Below are positions 1 through 9,489 of a stretch of 64,000 bases of DNA, in pieces. A model generated the notes under the pieces. That model made no database searches, was not told the origin of the DNA, and worked only from the letters and a program-made list of their open reading frames with translations. The stretch covers positions 1 to 64,000 of the forward strand of contig CAYNBI010000007.1 in assembly GCA_964395315.1 (NCBI GenBank). The letters are read 5' to 3'. The translations under genes and the position numbers were made by a program. The stretch comes from CAVORB01 sp964395315. Lineage in GTDB: Bacteria > Pseudomonadota > Gammaproteobacteria > Chromatiales > Chromatiaceae. Every line of letters begins with the position of its first letter. Within the stretch, counting starts at the first letter, position 1.

Positions 1-447
<447 letters not shown>

Positions 448-464
<17 letters not shown>

Positions 465-1077
465 GTCTCACCTCTTGCATGAAGGCGGCCATCGCCGCCT
501 GGTCTTTAATGCCCTTTGCCGATTCGACGCCACCGCTGACGTCGACGCCCCAGGGACGCACCCGACGGATCGCCTCCGCCACATTGCCCGGGTTCAGCCC
601 GCCCGCCAGGACCACGCGCGACGCGAGTGGCTTTGGGATCAGGCCCCAATCGAAGCTTCGGCCCGTGCCCCCGGCGGTCCCGGGGTCGTAGGTATCCAGG
701 AGCAAGCCCCGAGCATCCCGATAGTTGCGCTCGGCGGCGATCAGGTCGACTCCCGGACGCATCCGGATTGCTTTGATCCAAGGCCGACCAAACCCGGAGC
801 AATAGCCCGCGGATTCGTCGCCGTGAAACTGAACGAGGTCGATCCGGACCGACGCCAGAACGGCCCTGACGTAATCCGGGTCGGCATCGACGAACAGACC
901 CACTGCAGTGACGAAGGGCGGCAGAAGGTCGACCAGCCGGCGTGCCTGATCAATCTCCAACGATCGCGGACTTGGATCGTAGAAGACCAACCCGACCGCA
1001 TCGGCCCCAAGCTCGGCTGCGGACCGCACATCGGCATCCCTGGTCAGACCGCAAATCTTAACCCGGGTTCGCTTCAT
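448..1077 (-). CDS. trpF: Phosphoribosylanthranilate isomerase
   Basis: Converts N-(5-phosphoribosyl)anthranilate to the carboxyphenylamino-deoxyribulose phosphate in tryptophan synthesis. The protein is about 209 residues, a single TIM barrel as usual for stand-alone TrpF. It shows VKICGLTRDAD near the N-terminus (catalytic Cys in KICG), VQFHGDE in the middle and GVDVSGGVE at the phosphate-binding end. The frame stays open upstream, but ATG at 1077 is chosen because the homologous N-terminus MKRTRVKICG begins there. It is followed by overlapping trpB, with truA 13 bases upstream on the same strand. Confidence 0.95.
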
Positions 1078-1090
1078 TGGTGAAAATCCG

Positions 1091-1894
1091 TTAGAGATCG
1101 GAACGGCAACGGGGCGTTTCGAGCTGTGGGAGACCGAACCTCTTTGGGTAGTCTGCGCGTACGAAGAACAGACCCTGGGGCGGGGCGGTGACACCGCCTC
1201 GCGTTCGGTCCCGGACGTCGAGCAACTCCTGCGCCCAGGACACCGAGGCCTCGCCACGTCCGATCTTCATCAGCACGCCGGCGATGTTGCGCACCATGTG
1301 GTGCAGGAAGCCGTTGGCGCCGACATGAATCTCGATGACGTCACCGCAGCGCTCGATGGCCAGGTAGTGGACGCGCCGGACCGGGCTCTTGGCTTGACAT
1401 GCGAGGGCGCGGAAGCTCGAAAAATCATGCTCCCCAACCAGCGCCTGGGCCGCTCGCCGCATGCTGTCCAGATCGAGATCTTGATGCAGCCAGACGGCGC
1501 GATCGCGCAGCAGCGCGGACCGCGTTGATCGGCACAGGATACGATAGAGATAGTGGCGCGCCGTCGCGCTGAACCTTGCGTGAAAGTCCGTCGACACCGG
1601 CACCGCCCACCGCACGCTGACATCGGGCGGCAGATTCACGTTCGTACCCAGGATCCAGGAACGGGGTGCACGGATCGCGGCGGTATCGAAATGGATCACT
1701 TGTTCCCGCGCATGCACTCCCGCGTCGGTGCGCCCCGCGCAACCGACCCTGATCGCGTGATTGGCAACCTTGGCAATCGCCTGCTCGAGGCACTCCTGGA
1801 CGGTACGCGCGTGCTTCTGGATCTGCCAGCCGCGGAAGGCGCTGCCGTCGTACTCTATGCCCATCGCGAATCGGGCCGCTCCGTCCCGTTGCAT
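1091..1894 (-). CDS. truA: tRNA pseudouridine(38-40) synthase TruA
   Basis: Makes pseudouridine at tRNA positions 38-40 in the anticodon arm. The 267-residue length is normal. The N-terminus has IEYDGSAFRGWQ, and the catalytic aspartate lies in GRTDAGVHA around residue 58. HHMVRNIAG near residue 200 is the conserved C-terminal RNA-binding segment. It lies between fimV and trpF on the same strand with small gaps, the arrangement seen in many Gammaproteobacteria. Identity is firm. Confidence 0.96.
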   Translation of the reverse strand: MQRDGAARFAMGIEYDGSAFRGWQIQKHARTVQECLEQAIAKVANHAIRVGCAGRTDAGVHAREQVIHFDTAAIRAPRSWILGTNVNLPPDVSVRWAVPVSTDFHARFSATARHYLYRILCRSTRSALLRDRAVWLHQDLDLDSMRRAAQALVGEHDFSSFRALACQAKSPVRRVHYLAIERCGDVIEIHVGANGFLHHMVRNIAGVLMKIGRGEASVSWAQELLDVRDRTRGGVTAPPQGLFFVRADYPKRFGLPQLETPRCRSDL

Positions 1895-1966
1895 CTGTCG
1901 CGGGGAATCCTCTGCGGCCCGTCGTCGTGCGCCCGTTGAGTCTGTTCCTGTTCCCAGGCCCGAGGC

Positions 1967-4621
1967 TTAGGACAGTTGCTCCAGCATCGCACGCGCCTCG
2001 GCACGCTGCGCCGCGTTTCCTTCCTCGATAACCTCCTCGAGAATCGCACGCGCGGCGTCGGGATCTTCCATCTCGACGTATGCACGCGCGAGGTCGATCT
2101 TGGTAGCGGCCTCGTCTGCGGGGCCTGAGTCCATTTCCCACTGGGAAGACAGGATGTCTTCCGCGGTCACAGCGTCCTGCGTAGTCGACGGGAGCTCCAG
2201 GACGCTCTCCACGGGCTGCAGGGGAATGCGTCCCGGTACCGGCTCCGACTTGCGCGTTCCGGACTCGAGTCCTTCCAGATCGGCGCTGCCGAACTCATCC
2301 AGGTCATCGAGGTTCAATTCGAGCTCAGGTGCCGCGGCGAGCGGAGGCTCGCTGGGCTCTGGCCGTCCCGACGGACGATCGTTAAACGCCAACTCTTCGA
2401 TGTCCAGCTCCAGGGCATCTACTGGCCGCTCGTCCCCGCCACCGACCGAAGCTTGATCCGGCGCGGAAGACGAAACGACGTCGACCCCATCCACTTCCGA
2501 GGCGATGGGCGCCGGCTCCTGCCATGGCCCGGGCGACGCCGGTTCGGCCTCCGACAGGTCGATGACCGTGGTGCCCTGCAGCTCATTGACCATGGCAGCC
2601 AGTCGCTGCCACTGATCCGGACTGATGCGATCCCCGCCGATGCGCCTCATGTCTTCAATGATCGCCTGAAGCGCGTCGCCGTTGCGGGATCCGTAGTAGG
2701 CCTCCGCGAGCTTGGTTTTCAGATCGAGGCGCTCCGGAGATCTTTCGATCTCCTCTTTGAGCAGGGATTCGGCCTCGCGATAGCGCCCGTATGCGATGTA
2801 GACGTCGGCTTCGGAGAGGACATCGGCCTCTTCCGTCTCGTCCTCCAGGTTGCTCAGCCCGCTGTAAGGCGTCGCCAAGCGTTCGACCTGCTCGGATTCG
2901 CGCGTTCCTCCCAACGTGGAGGCGTGCGAGGACGCGGCCACCACGTCGCCGTCGGTGATCTCCCTGGAGCTCGGCTCGCGCGTAAACTCCCAGTCCAGAG
3001 ATTCTCGCAGTCGTTTCCTCCTCCGCATGAGCAGCAATCCCGATGCCAGCACCAACAGCGGTACGCCCACGGCGAGCCCTAGCGTGGAGGCCGGCACGGC
3101 CTCCCAGAAGGGTCTCTCCGGCGCCTCGGCCGCCAAGGGTTGCGGGGCCGGGGGCGCATCTGCGGTCTGCGGCGGCGCCACATCAGGCTTTGCACCGCTG
3201 GTGTCCGGCGAGGTCACTGCTACCTCTGGCGGCTCGCTCGCTTCCTCCTCGATCCCTACTGGCGCCTCGTCCGTCTCCTCAGGCACCGCTGCCGGCGACT
3301 CGACGGCCTCCGCCAACTCTGCGGGCTCGGTTACTTCAGCGGGCTCGGCCAGCTCGTCTGCCGGCTCGTCGACCGCCTCCCGTAAGTCCTCGACGACCGC
3401 GGACGCCTCTTCCTCGCCAGTCACGCCGGCTGGCTCCTCCACGGCCGGTGCGGACGGCTCCTCAGACGGCCCCTCCGCCGCCTCAGCGAGAGTGAGTTCC
3501 ACCTCTGCTTCCGCGCCCTGGCTCTGGAGCTCCGCCAGTTGGGCATTGCGAAGCTGCAACAGACGACGAATATCCTGCAGCTGGGTTTCCAGGGAACGGA
3601 TGCGTCCGCGCAGCTCCTCGGTTTCCTGACGGGTGCTTTCTCCCGCTTCCTGCACCAGGAGCAGCTCCTGCTCGATGGCGCCAAGCTCGGGAGCCGGACC
3701 ACCCTCCTCTCGTGATGCTGCCACCGGCTCTATCGGTGCTGCGGGCGGCACGGCCGCCGCGATCTTCAGCTGATCGGCTGCGTCGGCCGGCGCGGCAATG
3801 TCCGTAATCGGCTCGGTGGTGACCCGCTCCCCCCGCAGCGCCGAGCTGTACTCGCGCTGGGCCGGCGCTACGTCAAGCGCGTAGAGCTCGGCGGCCGTGG
3901 GGATCTCAAGGTACACCCCTTGCCGCAGTCGGTTGATGTCACCGCCGATGAAGGCGCTCTGATTGTTCCGGTACAGGGCCATTGCTGTCTGCGGAATGGT
4001 GGCCCCGGCGGGTGCGATTCGGCGGGCAATCCTCCACAGGCCTTCGCCCGATTTAACGGGTCCGTAGCGCAGGGGAAACGCGGACTGATCCACCCCGGAG
4101 GGCGGAGTGGCGGAAGACGATCTCGCTGCCGCCGGCATGCCTCCCGACGCCGGCTCGGCTGCGGCGACGGTCGGGGCCGGTGCACTTACCGCGGCAGGCT
4201 CGATTCGGGGTGGGGGCCTTCCGGTCGTTACCGGTGGATCGAGGAGAACGGTATATTCCTTGACCAAGCGTCCGGCGGGCGATGTGACCTCGACCAGAAA
4301 GTCGAGAAACGGTTCCCGCACCGGATCCTTGCTGGACACCCGGATCACGGGGAGCCCATCGGGGGATACCTGCGCCTTGAATCGCAGATCGTTGAGGAAC
4401 TGAGATCGCTCTGCGCCGACCTTGCTGAACTCCGCTTCCGGGGCGAGGGCGACCTTAATCGTGTCGAGCTCGTCGGGTCTGACGTCGAGCAAATCGATCT
4501 CGCCGACGAATGGTTCGTTGAGCGCCGATTGGCCGCGTATTCCCCCGAGCCCCAGCGCGGCAGACATCTCCGGTACCAGGACCAGAGATACCGCGGATGC
4601 CAACAGTAATTTTCGAAACAT
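1967..4621 (-). CDS. fimV: FimV/HubP-family polar landmark protein
   Basis: Large inner-membrane protein that organises the cell pole and supports type IV pilus assembly and twitching. ATG at 4621 (884 residues) is chosen because it starts a signal peptide, MFRKLLLASAVSLVLV..., followed by the FimV N-terminal domain (LGLGGIRGQSALNEP), and a GAGGGAGGAGG ribosome site sits directly upstream. A LysM-like region lies near residues 190-260. A Gln/Glu-rich coiled coil follows near 310-370, then a long acidic Pro/Glu/Ala stretch. One transmembrane segment (TLGLAVGVPLLVLASGLLL) sits near residue 530, before a cytoplasmic acidic tail with TPR-like repeats. The last ~50 residues are the FimV C-terminal domain (KIDLARAYVEM). 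The low-complexity middle produces long meaningless frames on the other strand. Confidence 0.95.
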   Translation of the reverse strand: MFRKLLLASAVSLVLVPEMSAALGLGGIRGQSALNEPFVGEIDLLDVRPDELDTIKVALAPEAEFSKVGAERSQFLNDLRFKAQVSPDGLPVIRVSSKDPVREPFLDFLVEVTSPAGRLVKEYTVLLDPPVTTGRPPPRIEPAAVSAPAPTVAAAEPASGGMPAAARSSSATPPSGVDQSAFPLRYGPVKSGEGLWRIARRIAPAGATIPQTAMALYRNNQSAFIGGDINRLRQGVYLEIPTAAELYALDVAPAQREYSSALRGERVTTEPITDIAAPADAADQLKIAAAVPPAAPIEPVAASREEGGPAPELGAIEQELLLVQEAGESTRQETEELRGRIRSLETQLQDIRRLLQLRNAQLAELQSQGAEAEVELTLAEAAEGPSEEPSAPAVEEPAGVTGEEEASAVVEDLREAVDEPADELAEPAEVTEPAELAEAVESPAAVPEETDEAPVGIEEEASEPPEVAVTSPDTSGAKPDVAPPQTADAPPAPQPLAAEAPERPFWEAVPASTLGLAVGVPLLVLASGLLLMRRRKRLRESLDWEFTREPSSREITDGDVVAASSHASTLGGTRESEQVERLATPYSGLSNLEDETEEADVLSEADVYIAYGRYREAESLLKEEIERSPERLDLKTKLAEAYYGSRNGDALQAIIEDMRRIGGDRISPDQWQRLAAMVNELQGTTVIDLSEAEPASPGPWQEPAPIASEVDGVDVVSSSAPDQASVGGGDERPVDALELDIEELAFNDRPSGRPEPSEPPLAAAPELELNLDDLDEFGSADLEGLESGTRKSEPVPGRIPLQPVESVLELPSTTQDAVTAEDILSSQWEMDSGPADEAATKIDLARAYVEMEDPDAARAILEEVIEEGNAAQRAEARAMLEQLS

Positions 4622-4911
4622 CCTCCTCCCTCGTACGCCAGGCGACCATTCGCATACCCCAGCGGAATGCTCGGATTGGGTACCGAAGCGGGCAGCTTTT
4701 CGGTTCGCATGGAAATGCGCGGCCCATGAACCAGGTGCCGCTGGTCGGTTCGATCTTCTCATGAACCTTGGACGCCTCAGCCCGCGCACTGCCGACCGCG
4801 ACGCCAGCCCTCACTTTCTGTGTATTGTTAGGTTATCCCGCATCTGGCCCGGGAACTCGGATTCTCCTACGATCGGCCTGTATCTCCGAGCTGTTGGCAA
4901 ACTTTTCTAAG

Positions 4912-4940
4912 ACTATATATTAAACCTCAGTCGACGCCAA
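4912..4940 (-). promoter_or_regulatory. Predicted sigma70 promoter upstream of fimV
   Basis: On the minus strand TTGGCG (4940-4935) is followed by a 17-base spacer and TATAGT (4917-4912): 4/6 and 5/6 matches to the consensus at ideal spacing. It sits in the only AT-rich part of the 374-base gap between asd and fimV. Transcription would start near 4905, leaving a leader of about 285 bases before fimV. I see no other clear signal in that gap. Confidence 0.55.
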
Positions 4941-4995
4941 AGATTTCCAGATCGGACCGCCTTCTTTCGACCCCCGCCCAGGCGCCGTTCGAGGC

Positions 4996-6111
4996 TCAAC
5001 GTTCGAGCAACAACCGCAGCATGCGCCGCAGGGGCTCGGCCGCTCCCCACAGCAGCTGATCGCCGACCGTGAAGGCGTTGAGGTACTCGTCACCCAGGTT
5101 CATCTTGCGCAGCCGTCCGACCGGAATGTCCAGCGTTCCGGTGACCGCTGCCGGGGAGAGACCGGCCACAGTCGCGTCCCGCTCGTTGGGAACCACCTTC
5201 ACCCAGGCGTTCGCGGCGGCGATTAGGCCCTCAATCTCGTCCATCGGCACCCGACGTCGCAGCTTGATCGTCAGTCCCTGGCTATGGCAGCGCATCGCGC
5301 CCACCCGCACGCAGGTGCCATCGACGGGAACTGGTCGTTCCGTCAGGCCAAGGATCTTGTTGGTCTCTGCGAAGCCCTTCCACTCTTCCCTGCTCTGGCC
5401 GTTTGGCAACTGGGTATCGATCCAAGGGATGAGACTGCCTGCCAGCGGCACGCCGAACCTCTGGATCGGAAATGCGATGCCTCGCATGGTGTCGGTCACC
5501 GTGCGGTCGATCTCGAGAATGGCCGAGGCCGGATCCTTGAGCAGATCGGCGGATCCCCGGTGCAGGGCGCCCATCTGCTCGATCAATTCCCGCATGTTCT
5601 GTGCACCCGCGCCGGAGGCGGCCTGGTAGGTCATGGCGCTGATCCACTCGACCAGATCCTGCTTGAATAGTCCGCCCATCGCCATGAGCATCAGGCTCAC
5701 GGTGCAGTTGCCACCGATGAAGTCGCGTTTGCCAGCGGCCAGCGCCGCGTGGATCACATGACGGTTCACCGGATCGAGGATGATGACGCTGTCAGGCTCC
5801 ATGCGCAGGGCGGAGGCGGCGTCGATCCAGTAGCCCTTCCAGCCCGCGGCGCGCAGCTGCCCGTAAACCTGCTTGGTGTAGTCACCGCCCTGGCAGGTGA
5901 CAACCACGTCCATCCCCGAGAGGGCGTCGATATCCGTTGCATCCTGCAAGGGCTGAGCGCCTCCCCCAACGTCTGGACCGTCCTGCCCCACCTGGGAAGT
6001 GGTGAAGAACACCGACTCCCCGATGTGCTCGAAATCGCCCTCATCAAGCATCCGGCCCATGAGGACCGAACCGACCATTCCGCGCCAACCGACGAAACCC
6101 ACCCGATTCAT
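4996..6111 (-). CDS. asd: Aspartate-semialdehyde dehydrogenase
   Basis: Reduces aspartyl phosphate to aspartate semialdehyde, the branch point to lysine/diaminopimelate, threonine and methionine. It has 371 residues, the length of the gammaproteobacterial enzyme. The NADP-binding N-terminus is VGFVGWRGMVGSVL. The catalytic cysteine is in FIGGNCTVSLML near residue 136, and the substrate-binding QAASGAGAQNMREL follows. It lies between leuB and fimV on the same strand, a conserved arrangement. Confidence 0.97.
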   Translation of the reverse strand: MNRVGFVGWRGMVGSVLMGRMLDEGDFEHIGESVFFTTSQVGQDGPDVGGGAQPLQDATDIDALSGMDVVVTCQGGDYTKQVYGQLRAAGWKGYWIDAASALRMEPDSVIILDPVNRHVIHAALAAGKRDFIGGNCTVSLMLMAMGGLFKQDLVEWISAMTYQAASGAGAQNMRELIEQMGALHRGSADLLKDPASAILEIDRTVTDTMRGIAFPIQRFGVPLAGSLIPWIDTQLPNGQSREEWKGFAETNKILGLTERPVPVDGTCVRVGAMRCHSQGLTIKLRRRVPMDEIEGLIAAANAWVKVVPNERDATVAGLSPAAVTGTLDIPVGRLRKMNLGDEYLNAFTVGDQLLWGAAEPLRRMLRLLLER

Positions 6112-6166
6112 GTCTTTCTCCGCGAACCCTTGTATGTCACAGCGTCATCCGCGATAACACGGCGGA

Positions 6167-7252
6167 TCAACCGACTTTGCCCAGCGCCGCGACCACCGCG
6201 TCGCCCATTTCGGCCGTTCCCACCTGCCGCTTGCCCAAAGACAGGATGTCCGCCGTTCGCAATCCCGCGTCGAGGACTGATGAGACCGCCCGCTCGACCC
6301 GATCGGCCGCCGCCGGTTCGCCGAGCGAGTAGCGCAGCATCATGGCCACGGACAGGATCGTGGCAAGCGGATTGGCTACCCCACGACCCGCGATGTCTGG
6401 CGCCGAGCCGTGGATCGGCTCGTACATGCCCTTGCCCTTCTCGTCCAGAGAAGCGGACGGCAACATACCGATGGAGCCGGTGAGCATGGCCGCGGCATCG
6501 GAAAGAATGTCGCCAAACATGTTGGTCGTGACCATGACGTCGAACTGCTTGGGTGCGCGCACCAGCTGCATCGCGGCGTTGTCTACGTACATGTGGTTCA
6601 ACGCGACATCGGGGTACTCGGTGCCAACCTCGGTCGCCACCTCACGCCAGAGCTCGGTGCACTCGAGCACATTCGCCTTGTCGACCGAGCACACGCGCCG
6701 ACCACGCTTGCGCGCGATCTCGAACGCGACCCGGCATATGCGCCTTATCTCCGACTCCGCGTAGATGAGCGTGTTGACGCCCACGCGCTCCCCGTCATCG
6801 CGGGTATGCACGCCGCGCGGCTGGCCGAAATAGATGCCACCGGTCAACTCGCGGACGATGAGGATGTCGAGGCCGGAGACCACCTCCGGCCGGAGCGTGG
6901 AAGCGTCGGCAAGCTGCGGATAAAGGATGGCCGGACGCAGGTTGGCGAACAGTCCGAGCCCTGCGCGCAGGCCGAGCAGACCTTTCTCCGGGCGCAGCTC
7001 GATGGGCAGGGCCTCCCACTTGGGACCACCCACGGCACCGAGCAGCACCGCGTCCGCCTCTCTCGCGGCCGACAGGGTCGCATCCGGAAGCGGATGACCG
7101 GCGGCGTCGATCGCCTCCCCGCCCACCAGGGCCTCATCCATTTCCACATCCACGCCGAAGAGGTCCCGCAGGCTCGCCAGAACCTTCACCGCCTCGGTAA
7201 CAATCTCGGGGCCGATGCCGTCCCCGGGAAGAATCAGAATTTTCTTACTCAC
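6167..7252 (-). CDS. leuB: 3-isopropylmalate dehydrogenase
   Basis: NAD-dependent oxidative decarboxylation of 3-isopropylmalate in leucine synthesis. The 361-residue length is typical. Seen motifs are ILILPGDGIGPEIV at the N-terminus, RELTGGIYFG in the middle, and MYEPIHGSAPDIAGRG with NPLATILS near the C-terminus, which form the substrate and cofactor pockets of the isocitrate/isopropylmalate dehydrogenase family. It is the third gene of leuCDB, 21 bases after leuD. Confidence 0.97.
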   Translation of the reverse strand: MSKKILILPGDGIGPEIVTEAVKVLASLRDLFGVDVEMDEALVGGEAIDAAGHPLPDATLSAAREADAVLLGAVGGPKWEALPIELRPEKGLLGLRAGLGLFANLRPAILYPQLADASTLRPEVVSGLDILIVRELTGGIYFGQPRGVHTRDDGERVGVNTLIYAESEIRRICRVAFEIARKRGRRVCSVDKANVLECTELWREVATEVGTEYPDVALNHMYVDNAAMQLVRAPKQFDVMVTTNMFGDILSDAAAMLTGSIGMLPSASLDEKGKGMYEPIHGSAPDIAGRGVANPLATILSVAMMLRYSLGEPAAADRVERAVSSVLDAGLRTADILSLGKRQVGTAEMGDAVVAALGKVG

Positions 7253-7273
7253 GCGTCAAGGTCTCCTAACGGG

Positions 7274-7915
7274 TCACGCAAACAGCCACGGGGCTTCCCC
7301 GCGACGGCGATCCTCATACGCGCGAATCTCGTCCACGTGCTGGAGGGTGAGCCCGATGTCGTCCAGGCCCTCGAGGAGGCAGTGCTTTCGAAACGGGTCC
7401 ACGTCGAACCGGATCTCGTCCCCATCCGAAGAGACCAGGGTTTGGGCGGCGAGGTCGACGGTAAACCGGAGCGCCTCGCCCCGGGTTGCTGCCTGGAATA
7501 GTTCGTTGACAATATTTTCTCCTAATACAATCGGTAAGATTCCATTCTTAAAGCAATTATTGAAGAAAATATCGGCGAAGCTCGGGGCCAGGAGGACCCG
7601 GAAACCATAGTCCGCCAGGGCCCAGGGGGCATGCTCCCGCGAGGAGCCGCAGCCGAAATTCTCTCGCGCCAGTAGGATCTGTGCGCCCGCGTAGCGCGGA
7701 TCGTTCAGGACGAAGTCCGGGTTCAGCGGCCGGCGGCTGCTGTCCTGGCCGGGTTCACCGCGGTCCAGATAGCGCCACTCGTCAAACAGGTTAGGTCCGA
7801 ACCCCGTTCGCTGGATGCTCTTGAGAAACTGCTTTGGGATAATGGCGTCGGTGTCCACATTGGCCCGATCAAGGGGACAGACGACCCCCGTAAACTTGGT
7901 GAATTTCTCCATCAC
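7274..7915 (-). CDS. leuD: 3-isopropylmalate dehydratase small subunit
   Basis: Small subunit of isopropylmalate isomerase, working with LeuC. The 213 residues include MMEKFTKFTGVVCPLDRANVDTD at the N-terminus, IIPKQFLK, and the swivel-domain motif ENFGCGSSREHAPWAL near residue 72. Its start overlaps the leuC stop by four bases (ATGA type), so the two subunits are translationally coupled. leuB follows closely. Confidence 0.97.
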   Translation of the reverse strand: MMEKFTKFTGVVCPLDRANVDTDAIIPKQFLKSIQRTGFGPNLFDEWRYLDRGEPGQDSSRRPLNPDFVLNDPRYAGAQILLARENFGCGSSREHAPWALADYGFRVLLAPSFADIFFNNCFKNGILPIVLGENIVNELFQAATRGEALRFTVDLAAQTLVSSDGDEIRFDVDPFRKHCLLEGLDDIGLTLQHVDEIRAYEDRRRGEAPWLFA

Positions 7916-9315
7916 AGCTCTCTCACGTCAACGAAACGCCCGGCGACCGCGGCGGCCGCCGCCATGCCAGGGCTCACCAGGTGGGTGCGCCCGCCCTGAC
8001 CCTGACGGCCCTCGAAGTTGCGATTGGATGTCGAGGCACAGCGCTCTCCCGGCTCCAGGCGGTCGGCGTTCATCGCCAGACACATGGAGCAGCCCGGCTC
8101 CCGCCACTCGAATCCGGCATCGCGGAAGATCGTATCCAGGCCTTCGGCCTCGGCCTGCTCCTTCACCAGCCCCGAGCCTGGAACGACCATTGCGAGCTTG
8201 ATGCTCGCGGCGACCTTGCGCCCCTTGACGACCTCGGCGGCGGCCCGCAGGTCCTCGATCCGCGAGTTGGTGCAGGAGCCGATGAAGACCTTGTCCGGCC
8301 GGATGTCCTCTATCGGAGTATCCGCCTCGAGCCCCATATACTCGAGCGCGCGCCGCATGCCTGCCGCCTTCACGGGGTCGGTTTCCCGGGCGGGGTCGGG
8401 GACCCGGGCATCGACCGGCACCACCATCTCCGGCGAGGTGCCCCAGGTTACCTGAGGACGTACGGAAGCTGCGTCCAGGCGTACCACGCGGTCGAACGCC
8501 GCGCCCTCGTCGCTCACCAGCGTGCGCCAGTGATCCGCGGCGCGCTCCATGAGGTGACCCGAAGGTGCGTAGGGCCGCCCGCGCACATAATCGATCGTCT
8601 TCTCGTCCACGGCCACCAGTCCGGCGCGGGCGCCCGCTTCGATCGTCATGTTGCAGACCGTCATGCGGCCCTCGACCGACAGGGCGCGGATCGCGTCGCC
8701 GCCGAACTCGATGACGTAGCCCGTGCCGCCCGCGGTGCCGATCTCGCCAATGATGGCGAGCACGATGTCTTTGGCGGTGATGCCGCGCCCCACCTGCCCG
8801 TCCACGCTCACCAGCATCGACTTGGACTTGCGCTGCAGCAGGCACTGGGTGGCCAGCACGTGCTCGACCTCGGAGGTCCCGACGCCGAAGGCGAGGGCCC
8901 CGAAGGCGCCGTGGGTGGAGGTGTGGGAGTCGCCGCACACGATGGTCATTCCTGGCTGGGTGAAGCCCTCCTCGGGCCCAACCACGTGCACGATGCCTTG
9001 GCGCCGGTCGCCCATGGGAAACAGGGTTATGCCCAGCTCCGCGCAGTTGGCCTCGAGGGTCTCGACCTGGATCCTGGAGACTGGGTCGGCGATGCCGAGC
9101 GCCCGGTCCACCGTCGGCACGTTGTGGTCGGGGACCGCAAGATTGGCCTCCAAGCGCCACGGCTTGCGGCCGCTCAATCGCAAGCCTTCGAAGGCCTGTG
9201 GTGACGTGACCTCGTGCACCAGCTGGCGGTCTATATACAGGAGTGCGGTGCCGTCCTCGCCGTAGCGAACGACATGCTCGTCCCACAGTTTGTCGTAGAG
9301 GGTCCTGGCGACCAT
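7912..9315 (-). CDS. leuC: 3-isopropylmalate dehydratase large subunit
   Basis: Aconitase-family [4Fe-4S] large subunit of isopropylmalate isomerase. ATG at 9315 gives 467 residues, starting ARTLYDKLWDEHVV after the Met-Val, with AGAGG eight bases upstream. An upstream TTG in the same frame (9339) would add eight unconserved residues. Cluster cysteines are visible in FIGSCTNSR and in EPGCSMCLAMN. VCGDSHTSTHGAFG is the conserved substrate loop. It is the first gene of leuCDB, reading away from the HDAC-like gene on the plus strand. Confidence 0.97.
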   Translation of the reverse strand: MVARTLYDKLWDEHVVRYGEDGTALLYIDRQLVHEVTSPQAFEGLRLSGRKPWRLEANLAVPDHNVPTVDRALGIADPVSRIQVETLEANCAELGITLFPMGDRRQGIVHVVGPEEGFTQPGMTIVCGDSHTSTHGAFGALAFGVGTSEVEHVLATQCLLQRKSKSMLVSVDGQVGRGITAKDIVLAIIGEIGTAGGTGYVIEFGGDAIRALSVEGRMTVCNMTIEAGARAGLVAVDEKTIDYVRGRPYAPSGHLMERAADHWRTLVSDEGAAFDRVVRLDAASVRPQVTWGTSPEMVVPVDARVPDPARETDPVKAAGMRRALEYMGLEADTPIEDIRPDKVFIGSCTNSRIEDLRAAAEVVKGRKVAASIKLAMVVPGSGLVKEQAEAEGLDTIFRDAGFEWREPGCSMCLAMNADRLEPGERCASTSNRNFEGRQGQGGRTHLVSPGMAAAAAVAGRFVDVREL

Positions 9316-9347
9316 GACAGATGCCTCTGCACCGAGCAAAGTCGATT

Positions 9348-9376
9348 AGGATAGACTCGCAACAGACCAGAAGCAA
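9348..9376 (-). promoter_or_regulatory. Possible sigma70 promoter for leuCDB
   Basis: On the minus strand TTGCTT (9376-9371), a 17-base spacer and TATCCT (9353-9348) give a weak-to-moderate match (3/6 and 4/6). Position supports it: it lies about 33 bases ahead of the leuC start, in the divergent gap with the HDAC-like gene. No leader peptide or attenuator was visible. Confidence 0.3.
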
Positions 9377-9489
9377 TCGATGACCCGGGCGAGCGCGTGG
9401 TCCCCGTAGCGGCGGCCCAGGCCGCCCATCCCGGGGGGCGGCACTCGAACATCCGCGCGGAAACTGAGCCCGGCCAGGGGTGCGAAGCC

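Noticed and set aside
2453..3629. Long plus-strand frames opposite fimV
   Set aside because: They come from the acidic low-complexity part of fimV read backwards, giving Ser/Ala-rich sequence without family features.
7928..9376. A 482-codon minus-strand frame over leuC
   Set aside because: Shifted frame of leuC with Arg/Gly-rich composition; the leuC frame has the aconitase-family cluster motifs.
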